Of a DNA stretch of 64,000 nt, positions 9,431 through 17,852 are shown piece by piece (the first letter of the stretch is position 1; the number at the start of each line of letters is the position of its first letter). The position numbers and the translations under genes were made by a program. The notes under the pieces are model-generated. The model had not been told where the DNA came from. It saw only the letters and a program-made list of their open reading frames with translations, and ran no database searches. Origin of the DNA: Dyella flava. Its GTDB lineage: Bacteria > Pseudomonadota > Gammaproteobacteria > Xanthomonadales > Rhodanobacteraceae. The DNA is taken from NCBI RefSeq assembly GCF_016904955.1, contig NZ_JADIKE010000037.1, positions 310,001 through 374,000 of the forward strand. Reading direction: 5' to 3'.

Positions 9431-9765
9431 CTCCTTCTCCCCTCCGGGGTACGCGGGGAGAGCACATGGATGTGCTCGGCTTTGAGGAGCGAGGAGAAGG
9501 CTGGGATGAGGGGACAACCTCGCGCAATTGCACCATTCAAAGCGTGCTTTGATGCAGCTGATCGCAAGAGCGCCCCCTCACCTCGGTCCTCTCCCCGAAG
9601 GGGAGAGGAAGCAAAGCAACGTGCGTTGATGGAGTTCATCGCGAGGTTGCCCCCTCACCTCAGTGCTCTCCCCGGAGGGGAGAGAAAGCAAAGCTAGCTT
9701 TGATGTAGCCATTCGCAAGATTGGCCCCTCACCTCAATCCTCTCCCCAGAGGGGAGAGGAGGCGA
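9431..9765. repeat. Cluster of four GC-rich palindromic repeats
   Basis: Units lie at about 9431-9513, 9572-9618, 9648-9694 and 9720-9764 between ndvB and tamA. The first is in opposite orientation to the other three and has an extra hairpin (GAGCACATGGATGTGCTC) nested in its loop. The three tandem units each read roughly CCCCTCACCTC followed by the hairpin and GGAAGCAAAGC, with about 75 bp periodicity. Confidence 0.9.
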
Positions 9766-9871
9766 ACGCGAGAAGCGCGTTATTAAATTAAGAGCGGCGC
9801 GGTGAAGAAGTTCATCTGCGACTGGTTAAGCTGCTACTTGCGATGCCGAGTTGAGGATGGAACCCTAACGC

Positions 9872-11635
9872 ATGCGCCGGATCTGCCGTTGCCTAAGCCT
9901 GCTCCCGCTGCTGTTGGTCCCCGCATTGAGCTATGCGGGGGTGCAGCTTGTCGTGGACGGGGTGAACGATCCACTGAAAGCGGCGGTCATCGCCGGTGTC
10001 AATCTCTCGCAGTACGCCACGCGCGATGTCAGCGAGGCCCAGGTGCAGCGACTGTATGAGCGCGCCGATGCGCAGGTGGGCGTCGCCTTGCAGCCCTATG
10101 GCTACTACGACGCGCACGCCAGCGGCAAACTGGAAAAGACCGACAAAGGCTGGCGCGTCACCTTGCACGTCACGCCCGGCCAGCCGGTCAAGGTGACCTC
10201 GGTCGATATCCAGCTCGATCCCGCGGCAGCCAAGCTGGCGCCGGTAAGAACGGCGCGGCGCGGCGTCGAAAAACTCAAAGGGCAACGGTTGGATGATGCG
10301 GCATACGAGTCCGCGCGCGATGGCTTGAACGCCGCGCTTACCGCCAACGGTTACCTCGATGCCAAAATGACCGTGCACCGGGTCGAGGTGAATCGTGGCG
10401 AGCACAGCGCCGCCGTCCATCTGGCCTGGGACGTCGGCACGCGTTATCGCTACGGGCAGGTTCACTTCGAAGGCTCGCAATTCCAGCCGGGTTTTCTGCA
10501 ACGCTACGTGCCATTCAAGCCGGGCGATTATTTCAACCAGGACCAGTTGCTGAAATTCCAGCAGGCATTGAACGGCGCCGATTACTTCTCGGCGGTCAAC
10601 GTCATGCCGCAGCTCGATACGGCCAGGAACGGCATCGTCGATATCGATGTGCAACTCGCGCCGGCCAAGCGCACCATCTATACCAGCGGCTTGTTCGTGG
10701 GCACCGACACGGGCTTGGGCATTCGCGGTGGCATCGCCAAGCGGTGGGTCAACCAGTACGGACACAAATGGACGAACGATGTCGTCCTCGCACAACGGCT
10801 GAAAACCGTTTCCACCCAATACACGATTCCTTTGCCCGGCGACAACGAACGCAGCCTCAACTTTGGCGCCACGTATCGCGACGCCAATACCATCACCTCG
10901 CAATCGCGCACGCTGGAACTGATCGCCAACGAAAGCGAACTCTGGCACGACTGGGTGCGCACCATCGGGCTGCATGCGCTTACCGGCACCTTCGATGTCG
11001 GCAAGACGCCGGACGAGCCGGAAAGCACGCCCGGTATCGAACACGGCAGCAGCACGCTGGTCTATGCCGAAGGCTCCTTGACCCGCAAGAAGGCCGACAA
11101 TCTCGACTTCGTGCGGCGCGGCTGGTCGGTCAACATCGATGTGCGCAGCACCGCGGGCGACCTGCTCTCCTCGGCCCGCTTCAGCGAGATCACGCTGGAC
11201 GCGCGCTGGATTCGCGCATTCTGGCGCAACAACCGTCTGATCCTGCGCGGCAGCCTGGGCCACGTATGGACCGATAATTTCGACGCCCTGCCGCCGCAAC
11301 TGCGCTTCTTCGCGGGCGGCGATCAATCCATCCGCGGCTATTCGTTCCAGTCGATCGGCCCGGAAAACAGTTACGGCCGCGTGATCGGCGGCGACAGCCT
11401 GGTGATCGCCAGCGCCACGCTGGAGCACTACTTCACGCCCCGCTGGGGTATCGCGACCTTCATCGATGCCGGCAACGCGTTCAACGGCACGAACGTGCAG
11501 GCCAAGGTAGGCACCGGTATCGGTGTACGCTGGCGCTCGCCGGTCGGTCTGATTCGCGTCGACGTGGGTACCCCGGTGAATGATGCACAACGTCACGGGG
11601 TGGAATTGCACGTAGTGATCGGACCGGATCTGTGA
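9872..11635 (+). CDS. tamA: TamA, BamA-family outer-membrane assembly protein
   Basis: This 587-residue protein has a signal peptide (LLPLLLVPALSYAG), POTRA-like repeats over about residues 22-260 and a C-terminal 16-strand barrel of the Omp85 family carrying the lid-loop motif GGDQSIRGY. It ends in VVIGPDL. TamA pairs with TamB to insert autotransporters, ushers and other barrels and to move phospholipids to the outer membrane. The start at 9872 has GAGGATGGA upstream. The stop is ten bases before tamB, so the two are an operon. The nearby fimbrial usher is a possible client, which is inference only. Confidence 0.92.
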   Translation: MRRICRCLSLLPLLLVPALSYAGVQLVVDGVNDPLKAAVIAGVNLSQYATRDVSEAQVQRLYERADAQVGVALQPYGYYDAHASGKLEKTDKGWRVTLHVTPGQPVKVTSVDIQLDPAAAKLAPVRTARRGVEKLKGQRLDDAAYESARDGLNAALTANGYLDAKMTVHRVEVNRGEHSAAVHLAWDVGTRYRYGQVHFEGSQFQPGFLQRYVPFKPGDYFNQDQLLKFQQALNGADYFSAVNVMPQLDTARNGIVDIDVQLAPAKRTIYTSGLFVGTDTGLGIRGGIAKRWVNQYGHKWTNDVVLAQRLKTVSTQYTIPLPGDNERSLNFGATYRDANTITSQSRTLELIANESELWHDWVRTIGLHALTGTFDVGKTPDEPESTPGIEHGSSTLVYAEGSLTRKKADNLDFVRRGWSVNIDVRSTAGDLLSSARFSEITLDARWIRAFWRNNRLILRGSLGHVWTDNFDALPPQLRFFAGGDQSIRGYSFQSIGPENSYGRVIGGDSLVIASATLEHYFTPRWGIATFIDAGNAFNGTNVQAKVGTGIGVRWRSPVGLIRVDVGTPVNDAQRHGVELHVVIGPDL

Positions 11636-11645
11636 GGGATATGCC

Positions 11646-14600
11646 GTGAACACCACCCCACAGCCCACGCCTCGTCCCCGCCGCCGTTGGCTGCGCGCCA
11701 TCGGCCTGGGTGTATTGATCGTCCTGCTGTTGCTTATCGGCAGTATCAGCTGGCTGCTGTGCAGCGGATCGGGTTTGCGCTTTGCCCTTGCGCAAGCGCA
11801 AAGCTTCACGCACGGCGCGCTGCAGGTGCAACAGGCGGAGGGCCGCCTTATCGGTCCGCTGGATATCGGCAGCCTGCGCTACAACGACGGCGAAGGCACC
11901 GATGTCACCGTAACCCACGCACATCTCGACTGGCGCATCTGGCCACTGATCTATCGACGCCTGCACGTGATCGACCTGCGCGTGGATCGCGTCAACGTAG
12001 CCCTGCCCAAACCGCAGCAGACATCGTCATCGTCGAGTGGTTTCTCCATGAAGCCACCGCTGGCATGGGTGCTGGACAAGGTCCATGTCGGCCCGGTCAC
12101 CATCACCCAGGCCGGCAAGCCCCTGTTTGCCTCCGACCAGCTCGACCTTGCCGGCAGCTGGACCAACCGCGGCATCAGCCTCGATCAGCTGGCCTTGCGT
12201 GCGCCGGAGGGTCACGTCGATCTCGATGGCCAGCTTGGTATCGGCCGTCGCTATCGCGGCAAAGGCCGTGCGGAATTCACGTGGAAAATCGACGACACCG
12301 AATACGCCGGCAACGTCAACGCGCAAAGCAACGGCCGCAACGCCCGGCTGCAACTTGCGCTGACCGAACCGATGCTGGCGCAACTTGAACTCGATCTGGA
12401 TCAACGCAGGAACAACGCGTGGACGGCAATGCTCGACCTGCCCGGCTTCGATCCCAAACCCTTGATCGGCAGCAGTTCACTCACGCGCCTCGCCGCGAAC
12501 CTGCACGGCAGTGGCGATCAGTACGGCGGCAGCATCACCGGCGAGCTGGACCTCAACGACTATCACCTTTCCCTGCAACCGCTGCAGGCCAGCTTCGACA
12601 AGGACTTCAAGACACTGACCCTGCAGCAATTGCAGCTCAGCTCGCCGCAGGTGAAGGGACAAGTGCACGCGACGGGAACCATCCATCTGGATGCGCAGCC
12701 GGTCAACGCCGATCTGACGATCGCCTGGAAAAACCTGGAACTGCCCGCCGAACTGGTCGGCCAGGTGCTAGTGAGCCAGGGTCAACTCACGGCGAACGGC
12801 AGTACCGAGCATTATCACGCGGAAGGCGACGTGAGCATCGGCCCGCCGGACAAACTCGCCAAGCTGGCCTTGAATCTGGATGGCACGCCACAGCAAATCC
12901 AGTTGCACACACTCAGCCTGCTACAGCCACAAGGCAACTTCACGGCCAGCGGTTCGCTCACACTGGAACCTGACTTGGCTTGGCAGCTCCAGGCCAACGC
13001 CAGCAAGTTCGATCCGGGGCAACTGTTCGCCGGCTGGCAAGGCATGCTGGACGCCGACCTTGGCTCGCAAGGCAAGCTGGTCAAGAACAGCCCGGATGTC
13101 ACGCTCGATCTGCGCAAGCTCGACGGGCAGTTGCGTCAGCGCAAACTGCACGGCAGCGGCCACCTGCATCTATCTCCCAATGAAGTGCTGGACGGCACGC
13201 TGAATCTCACATCCGCCAGCAGCACCATCAAACTGCTCGCCCGCCCCGGCAACAGCAACGATGCCAATGTCACGCTGGCCATCGCCTCGCTGGCCGACTG
13301 GCTGCCGCAGACCAGCGGACGTCTGGACGGCCAATTCCGCGTGCGCGGCAAGCTGCCCAAGCTCGCTGTCAATGGAAGCCTGCAAGGCCAGTCACTGGCG
13401 TGGGAACAGCAACGCATCAACCAGCTTCAGCTGCAAGCGGACATTCCGGATATCAGCAGCCCGGGCGGCAAGCTGCAGCTGGATGCATCCGGTGCCGAGC
13501 TGGGCGGCCTCGCCTTCCGGCAGGTCCGACTGAATGGCCAGGGCACATCCGCGCAACACCAGCTTACGCTCGATGCGCAAGGCGAACCGCTTTCTACAGC
13601 ATTGACGCTCAGCGGCAGCCTGAAAGGCCAGAACTGGAACGGTACGCTCTCCTCGTTCTCGCTGGACGTGCAAGGCTTGCCGCGCTGGCGCCTGCAACAA
13701 GCCACACGCCTTGGCTGGAATAACGGCAGCGCAAGCCTTTCCGAACTTTGCCTCACCGCAGGCGAACCAGAGCTGTGCATCAGCGGCAATTACGACAAGG
13801 CCGGCAATCTCGATGCCAGTTATCAGCTGCACGCCGTCCCACTCACCCTGGTGATCGATGCGCTCGGCAACGCCAATATGCCTTTCAGCGCGGAAGGCAC
13901 ACTGGAAGGCAATGGCAAGCTTCGCCGCAATGCCGCGGGCAGCCTCGCCGGCAGTGCATCGATAACGTCACCGAACGGGCGATTCACCTATAACGAGCAT
14001 CCTGATCAGCCCGCGCTGACCTATAACAACCTGGCCTTGAATGCCACTTTGTCGCCGGGTAATCAGCAAATCAGCGTGCGTGCTGCACTGAATGGCAACG
14101 GACGTCTGGACGGCCAGGCGAGCATCACGGGCGCGCAGGAAACACTTGCCGGCCAGATCGGCCTGCACCTGGATAATCTCGCCTTTGTCAACCTGTTTAC
14201 CGACGCACTGGCCAATGTGAAGGGCCGCCTCGACGGCGACTTCACGCTGGGCGGAACCGTATCGGAACCGGCCGTGACGGGACGGGCCAGCGTCGTCGAT
14301 TTTGCGGCCGAGGTTCCGGATGCCGGCCTCAAGCTTACCGACGGCAAGCTCAGCGTGAGCGCTGCCGACACACGTGAGCTTCGCATCTACGGCAACGTGA
14401 CTTCCGGCAAAGGCACACTGGCGATCGACGGCGTTGCCGGACTCAATGCACAGACGCCGACCAGCATCACCCTCAAAGGCAGCAGCCTTACCGTCGTCGA
14501 CATCCCCGCGGCGAAAGTCGCCATGTCGCCTGACTTGCTGCTTGGCCGCGATGCGCAAGGCATCCACGCCACCGGCTCGGTGCGGTTGGACAACGCCGAT

Positions 14601-15428
14601 GTCAACCTGGACAAATTGCCGGGCAGCGGCGTCAACAAGGCATCACCCGATATCGTGATCGTCGATCAGCCGCAGCAGCCGGCCAACAGCGGATCCACGC
14701 CGATCATCGCCTCGATCAAGGTGGATCTTGGATCGCACACCCATCTGGCCGGCAAGGGTCTGGATGGACGCCTGAGTGGCGTGCTCACCGTGGACGAACG
14801 CCCGGGGCGCAGCACCACCGGCCAGGGCCAGATCGCCGTCAACGGTACGTACAAAGCCTATGGCCAGAACTTGCAGATCCAACAGGGCTTGCTGCTCTTT
14901 GCCAGCACGCCGATCGACAACCCCGGACTGAATATACGCGCGCTGCGCAGTCTTACGCCCAACGCCACGATCAACCAGGGACAGCAAGTCGGCTTGCAGA
15001 TCACCGGTACGGCGCAACGCCCCGTGCTGACGGTGTTCTCCAATCCGGTCATGGATCAATCCGACGCGCTCTCGTACCTGGTGACCGGCAAGCCGATTTC
15101 ACAGGTCAAGGGCAGCGAAGGCAGCACGGTGAACGCCGCCGCGCAGGCATTGGGTTCGGCCACCGGCAACCTGCTCGCCAAGAGCATCGGCAGCAAGCTG
15201 GGTATCAGCGACATTGGTGTGTCGAGCAGCGATGCACTGAATGGCAACTCCGCATTCACCGTCGGCAAATACCTTTCACCGCGGCTTTACCTCAGCTACG
15301 GCATCGGCCTGTTCGAACCAGGGCAGATCATCACGTTGCGTTACATGCTCAGCAAGCGCTGGAACTTCGAGGCGCAGAACGCTACGGACTTCAATCGCGC
15401 CAGCGTTAATTATCGCATCGAGAAATGA
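11646..15428 (+). CDS. tamB: TamB, translocation and assembly module inner-membrane protein
   Basis: This 1260-residue protein has an N-terminal signal anchor (IGLGVLIVLLLLIGSISWLL), a very long beta-rich AsmA-like body of repeating amphipathic strands, and a DUF490/TamB C-terminal domain (SDALSYLVTGKPI, then SPRLYLSYGIGLFEPGQ). It spans the periplasm to reach TamA and acts in outer-membrane protein and lipid transport. The start is GTG at 11646; the ATG at 11641 hits a stop after two codons and is excluded. The length is typical of the family. The gene follows tamA by ten bases. Confidence 0.92.
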   Translation: MNTTPQPTPRPRRRWLRAIGLGVLIVLLLLIGSISWLLCSGSGLRFALAQAQSFTHGALQVQQAEGRLIGPLDIGSLRYNDGEGTDVTVTHAHLDWRIWPLIYRRLHVIDLRVDRVNVALPKPQQTSSSSSGFSMKPPLAWVLDKVHVGPVTITQAGKPLFASDQLDLAGSWTNRGISLDQLALRAPEGHVDLDGQLGIGRRYRGKGRAEFTWKIDDTEYAGNVNAQSNGRNARLQLALTEPMLAQLELDLDQRRNNAWTAMLDLPGFDPKPLIGSSSLTRLAANLHGSGDQYGGSITGELDLNDYHLSLQPLQASFDKDFKTLTLQQLQLSSPQVKGQVHATGTIHLDAQPVNADLTIAWKNLELPAELVGQVLVSQGQLTANGSTEHYHAEGDVSIGPPDKLAKLALNLDGTPQQIQLHTLSLLQPQGNFTASGSLTLEPDLAWQLQANASKFDPGQLFAGWQGMLDADLGSQGKLVKNSPDVTLDLRKLDGQLRQRKLHGSGHLHLSPNEVLDGTLNLTSASSTIKLLARPGNSNDANVTLAIASLADWLPQTSGRLDGQFRVRGKLPKLAVNGSLQGQSLAWEQQRINQLQLQADIPDISSPGGKLQLDASGAELGGLAFRQVRLNGQGTSAQHQLTLDAQGEPLSTALTLSGSLKGQNWNGTLSSFSLDVQGLPRWRLQQATRLGWNNGSASLSELCLTAGEPELCISGNYDKAGNLDASYQLHAVPLTLVIDALGNANMPFSAEGTLEGNGKLRRNAAGSLAGSASITSPNGRFTYNEHPDQPALTYNNLALNATLSPGNQQISVRAALNGNGRLDGQASITGAQETLAGQIGLHLDNLAFVNLFTDALANVKGRLDGDFTLGGTVSEPAVTGRASVVDFAAEVPDAGLKLTDGKLSVSAADTRELRIYGNVTSGKGTLAIDGVAGLNAQTPTSITLKGSSLTVVDIPAAKVAMSPDLLLGRDAQGIHATGSVRLDNADVNLDKLPGSGVNKASPDIVIVDQPQQPANSGSTPIIASIKVDLGSHTHLAGKGLDGRLSGVLTVDERPGRSTTGQGQIAVNGTYKAYGQNLQIQQGLLLFASTPIDNPGLNIRALRSLTPNATINQGQQVGLQITGTAQRPVLTVFSNPVMDQSDALSYLVTGKPISQVKGSEGSTVNAAAQALGSATGNLLAKSIGSKLGISDIGVSSSDALNGNSAFTVGKYLSPRLYLSYGIGLFEPGQIITLRYMLSKRWNFEAQNATDFNRASVNYRIEK

Positions 15429-15599
15429 TCTCGCCGGGTGGAGCCGCCTTCTCGGCGGTTATGCGGGCGGGGTGAGCTTGCGTGATCCGAGGTTGTGATT
15501 CACGCCGTTGTAGTGATGGGTTGGGTTTGTCTGCCAAAAGCCGTGTGGTTGTTTTTGTGCGGGGATGGATTTTTTGGTTCGCCGGAGATGGCGGTCAAC

Positions 15600-15629
15600 G
15601 TAGGTTGGGGTAAGCCTGCGCACCCCAAC
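15600..15629 (+). repeat. REP element, variant
   Basis: It begins GTAGGTTGGGGTAAGC and ends GCGCACCCCAAC. It is a diverged copy of the 32-bp REP found around the RAYT gene and is paired with the inverted copy at 15739. Confidence 0.7.
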
Positions 15630-15738
15630 TTTGCCATCCATGCCATCGCGTCAACGGTTTGGGCTTGTCTGCGAAAAGCCGTGTGACTGGGGTTGTTTTT
15701 GTGCGCGGATGGTTTTTTGGTATGTCGAAGATGGCGGT

Positions 15739-15770
15739 GTTGGAGTGCGCTGGCGCTTACTCCAACCTAC
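15739..15770 (-). repeat. REP element
   Basis: On the minus strand it reads GTAGGTTGGAGTAAGCGCC followed by AGCGCACTCCAAC, identical to the copies beside the RAYT gene. The GTAG end faces downstream. Confidence 0.85.
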
Positions 15771-15819
15771 ACCTACGTCGCAGCGTAAAACATCTTTTCG
15801 ACATCATACGAATGGCTTT

Positions 15820-15836
15820 TTTAGGCCGGTCCTAAA
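15820..15836. promoter_or_regulatory. Inverted repeat operator candidate, first pilin gene
   Basis: TTTAGG-CCGGT-CCTAAA has 6-bp arms with a 5-bp spacer. A matching repeat with a 6-bp spacer lies upstream of the paralogous pilin at 16999-17016. The layout resembles sites of LuxR/NarL-type response regulators (for example the RcsB box), an inference from symmetry and half-site sequence only. Confidence 0.5.
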
Positions 15837-15967
15837 GCCTTCAAAGCGGCCAGGCGTCACCCTATTACCCCCCCAACAAAACATTCACTCCTACGAGTGA
15901 AGGTCCACCGGCGCAGGCCGCAAAAAACGGGGGGCACGCATGCGTCAAATCCTAAGGAACGTTACTC

Positions 15968-16537
15968 ATGAAAAAGTTGATTTTGTCCGCCGCCTTGATC
16001 GCTGGTCTAGGCGCGCTCGCTTCGCAAGCCGCCATGGCCGCCGACGGCACCATTACTTTCAACGGCAATATCTCGGCCGTCACCTGCTCGGTTCACGGCG
16101 GCACGCCCGGTTCGGGCAGCGGTAACTTCCCCGTCAATCTGCCGTCGGTGGCAGCCTCGGCCTTCGCGGACGGTGTCGGCAGCGTTGCCGGTGCCACGCC
16201 GTATAACATCTATGTGGGCGCTGCAGGCGAGGCCGGTTGCACCAACGGCACGCAGGTAAGCGTGCACTACGAGCCGACCAGCCCGCGCGTCGATACCACC
16301 ACTGGCAACCTGAGTCTTGATAACACCGCAGGTGCCGCCACCGGCGTACAGCTGCAACTGCTCAACGGCGGCGACAAGAGCGTGATCAACCTGGCCACCG
16401 CGCCGGACTCGACGCCGGTTACGGTAGCCGACAACACCGCCACGCTGCCGTTCTACGCGCAGTACGTATCGACCGGGGCCGATGTTACGGCCGGCCCGGC
16501 GAACAGCTCGGTACTGTATTCGGTCGAGTACAACTGA
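15968..16537 (+). CDS. Fimbrial major subunit (type 1 pilin family), copy 1
   Basis: This 189-residue secreted protein has a signal peptide (KKLILSAALIAGLGALASQAAMA), a beta-rich pilin domain starting ADGTITFNGNISAVTC, one conserved Cys pair (in AVTCSVHG and EAGCTNG) and the C-terminal alternating pattern NSSVLYSVEYN expected of chaperone-usher subunits. The N-terminal strand should donate to the neighbouring subunit. It is closely related to the next gene, with almost identical central segments. A GC-rich hairpin follows the stop, consistent with high pilin output and reduced read-through. Which of the two copies forms the main rod cannot be decided from sequence. Confidence 0.9.
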   Translation: MKKLILSAALIAGLGALASQAAMAADGTITFNGNISAVTCSVHGGTPGSGSGNFPVNLPSVAASAFADGVGSVAGATPYNIYVGAAGEAGCTNGTQVSVHYEPTSPRVDTTTGNLSLDNTAGAATGVQLQLLNGGDKSVINLATAPDSTPVTVADNTATLPFYAQYVSTGADVTAGPANSSVLYSVEYN

Positions 16538-16543
16538 TCCAAC

Positions 16544-16572
16544 GGCCGCGTCGCGTCGCGCCGCGGCCTTTT
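16544..16572 (+). terminator. Hairpin after first pilin gene
   Basis: GGCCGCG, an 11-base loop, CGCGGCC, then TTTTCTC. It lies seven bases after the stop codon and has the form of an intrinsic terminator or attenuator. Confidence 0.7.
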
Positions 16573-16627
16573 CTCACGGGCAGCAACCCTGCACGGCAAG
16601 ACCTCGATCCACCTGTGACAACACACA

Positions 16628-16702
16628 GGTGGATCGCCTTAGTCCATGACCTCCCGACGATGACAACCATGCGCCCTCTGACGCGCCATCTCGCTTGTCG
16701 CC
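16628..16702 (+). pseudogene. Remnant of the chaperone-gene 5' end
   Basis: The stretch from GGTGGATCGCC through ATGCGCCCTCTGACGCGCC to about 16702 closely matches the leader and first codons of the chaperone gene at about 17811-17888 (ATGCGCCATCTGACACGC) and then loses the frame. It indicates that an ancestral unit of pilin plus chaperone start was duplicated and the second gene of the upstream copy decayed. The remaining sequence to 17147 has no convincing coding content. Confidence 0.65.
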
Positions 16703-16988
16703 AGCGCGATGGCAAATATCGATGCATTGGCAACGATGTACGCGCGACCCGCTTCCAACGGCACTCCCGCGCGACTCTTTGGCCGGCGCATCCCATGCGC
16801 GGCAACGACATCATCAAAACACCGGCCATGCGTACGAGCTGCCAGCGCCGATCAAGCGCCGGTCATCAACCCGTGACGCCATTCAAGATTCAGTCTGGCA
16901 TTTCCACGCGAAACGTCAGCACAAAGGTGCTGGATGGATCAGCTAGCGATGGCTTCATACCCAGTCAAAGACATGTTTTCAGAATCGT

Positions 16989-17016
16989 CCTAATGCACTT
17001 TAGGAATACTCCTAAA
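16989..17016. promoter_or_regulatory. Inverted repeat operator candidate, second pilin gene
   Basis: CCTAA-TGCACT-TTAGG-AATACT-CCTAAA contains three alternating half-sites. The downstream pair TTTAGG-AATACT-CCTAAA (16999-17016) matches the palindrome before pilin copy 1 and lies the same distance, about 62 bp, from the conserved block CCTACGAGTGAAGGTCCACC. Confidence 0.5.
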
Positions 17017-17147
17017 TCTTTCCTGGGAACTCGACGTCATCCTAATCACACCCCCGAACACGCTCTTTCCTACGAGTGAAGGTCCACCGACGCAAGTCGC
17101 ACGACAACGGGGGTGTCACCCACGTCCATTCCCAAGGAACACTACTT

Positions 17148-17717
17148 ATGAAAAAGCTGATTTTGTCCGCTGCCATGATCGCCGGCCTGGGCATGCTCGC
17201 CTCGCAGGCGGCCATGGCCGCCGATGGCACCATTACCTTCAACGGCAGCATCTCTGCCGTCACCTGCACCGTTCACGGCGGCACCGCCGGTTCGAACAGC
17301 GGTAACTTCACCGTCACTCTACCCACGGTTGCGTCCTCGGCCTTCGCCAGTGGCGTAGGCAGCACCGCCGGTGCCACGCCCTATAACATCTATGTGGGCG
17401 CTGCAGGCGAGGCCGGCTGCACCAACGGCACGCAGGTAAGCGTGCACTACGAGCCGACCAGCCCGCGCGTCGATCCCGCCACCGGCAACCTGAAGCTCGA
17501 TACCGGCACAGGTGTGGCCACCGGCGTGCAGCTGCAGCTGCTCAACGCGGGCAACCAGAGCGCGATCAACCTGGCCAACGCGCCGGACTCGACGCCGATC
17601 ACGATTGCCGGCAACACCGCCACGCTGCCGTTCTACGCGCAGTACGTGTCGACCGCGACCGGTGTTACCGCCGGCACGGCCAACAGTTCGGTGCTTTATA
17701 CGGTCAAGTACAACTGA
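17148..17717 (+). CDS. Fimbrial major subunit (type 1 pilin family), copy 2
   Basis: This 189-residue paralogue has signal peptide KKLILSAAMIAGLGMLASQAAMA, the mature start ADGTITFNGSISAVTC, a conserved Cys pair and C-terminus NSSVLYTVKYN. The central region, including GATPYNIYVGAAGEAGC, is unchanged from copy 1. Differences cluster after residue 110 and in the segment following the first Cys, likely surface-exposed loops. The start at 17148 follows CAAGGAAC; 24 further upstream codons are open but are promoter sequence shared with copy 1. It is followed by a hairpin and then the chaperone, so it is the promoter-proximal gene of the assembly operon. Confidence 0.9.
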   Translation: MKKLILSAAMIAGLGMLASQAAMAADGTITFNGSISAVTCTVHGGTAGSNSGNFTVTLPTVASSAFASGVGSTAGATPYNIYVGAAGEAGCTNGTQVSVHYEPTSPRVDPATGNLKLDTGTGVATGVQLQLLNAGNQSAINLANAPDSTPITIAGNTATLPFYAQYVSTATGVTAGTANSSVLYTVKYN

Positions 17718-17721
17718 TCCC

Positions 17722-17755
17722 AAGGCCGCGGCGCAGTGCCATGCCATGCGGCCTT
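17722..17755 (+). terminator. Attenuator-like hairpin between pilin copy 2 and chaperone
   Basis: AAGGCCGC and GCGGCCTT pair across an 18-base loop, followed by CCCTTT. Partial termination here would give more pilin than chaperone and usher, as is usual in fimbrial operons; this is inferred. Confidence 0.55.
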
Positions 17756-17852
17756 CCCTTTCCACCACAGCACGGCACCACAACTCAACGATCCATCCGC
17801 AACCACACGCCGATGGATCACTCCAATTCATAACCTCTCGAGTATCACAACC

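Larger units (their letters stand above)
15429..15967. promoter_or_regulatory. Regulatory region upstream of the first pilin gene
   Basis: The region holds two REP elements (15600-15629 and 15739-15770), the palindrome TTTAGG-CCGGT-CCTAAA (15820-15836), and a block around 15888-15910 (CTCCTACGAGTGAAGGTCC) also found upstream of the second pilin gene at the same distance of about 62 bp from the palindrome. The ribosome-binding site AAGGAAC precedes the start at 15968. A shared activator-controlled promoter is inferred. Confidence 0.65.

Noticed and set aside
6757..9639. 960-codon minus-strand open frame opposite ndvB
   Set aside because: It is antisense to a gene with clear catalytic motifs; the His/Gln/Val-rich translation is a by-product of GC-rich codon bias, and its ends run into repeats.
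16615..17079. 154-codon frame between the two pilin genes as a separate gene
   Set aside because: It covers the decayed chaperone start and promoter elements shared with pilin copy 1, and has no domain.
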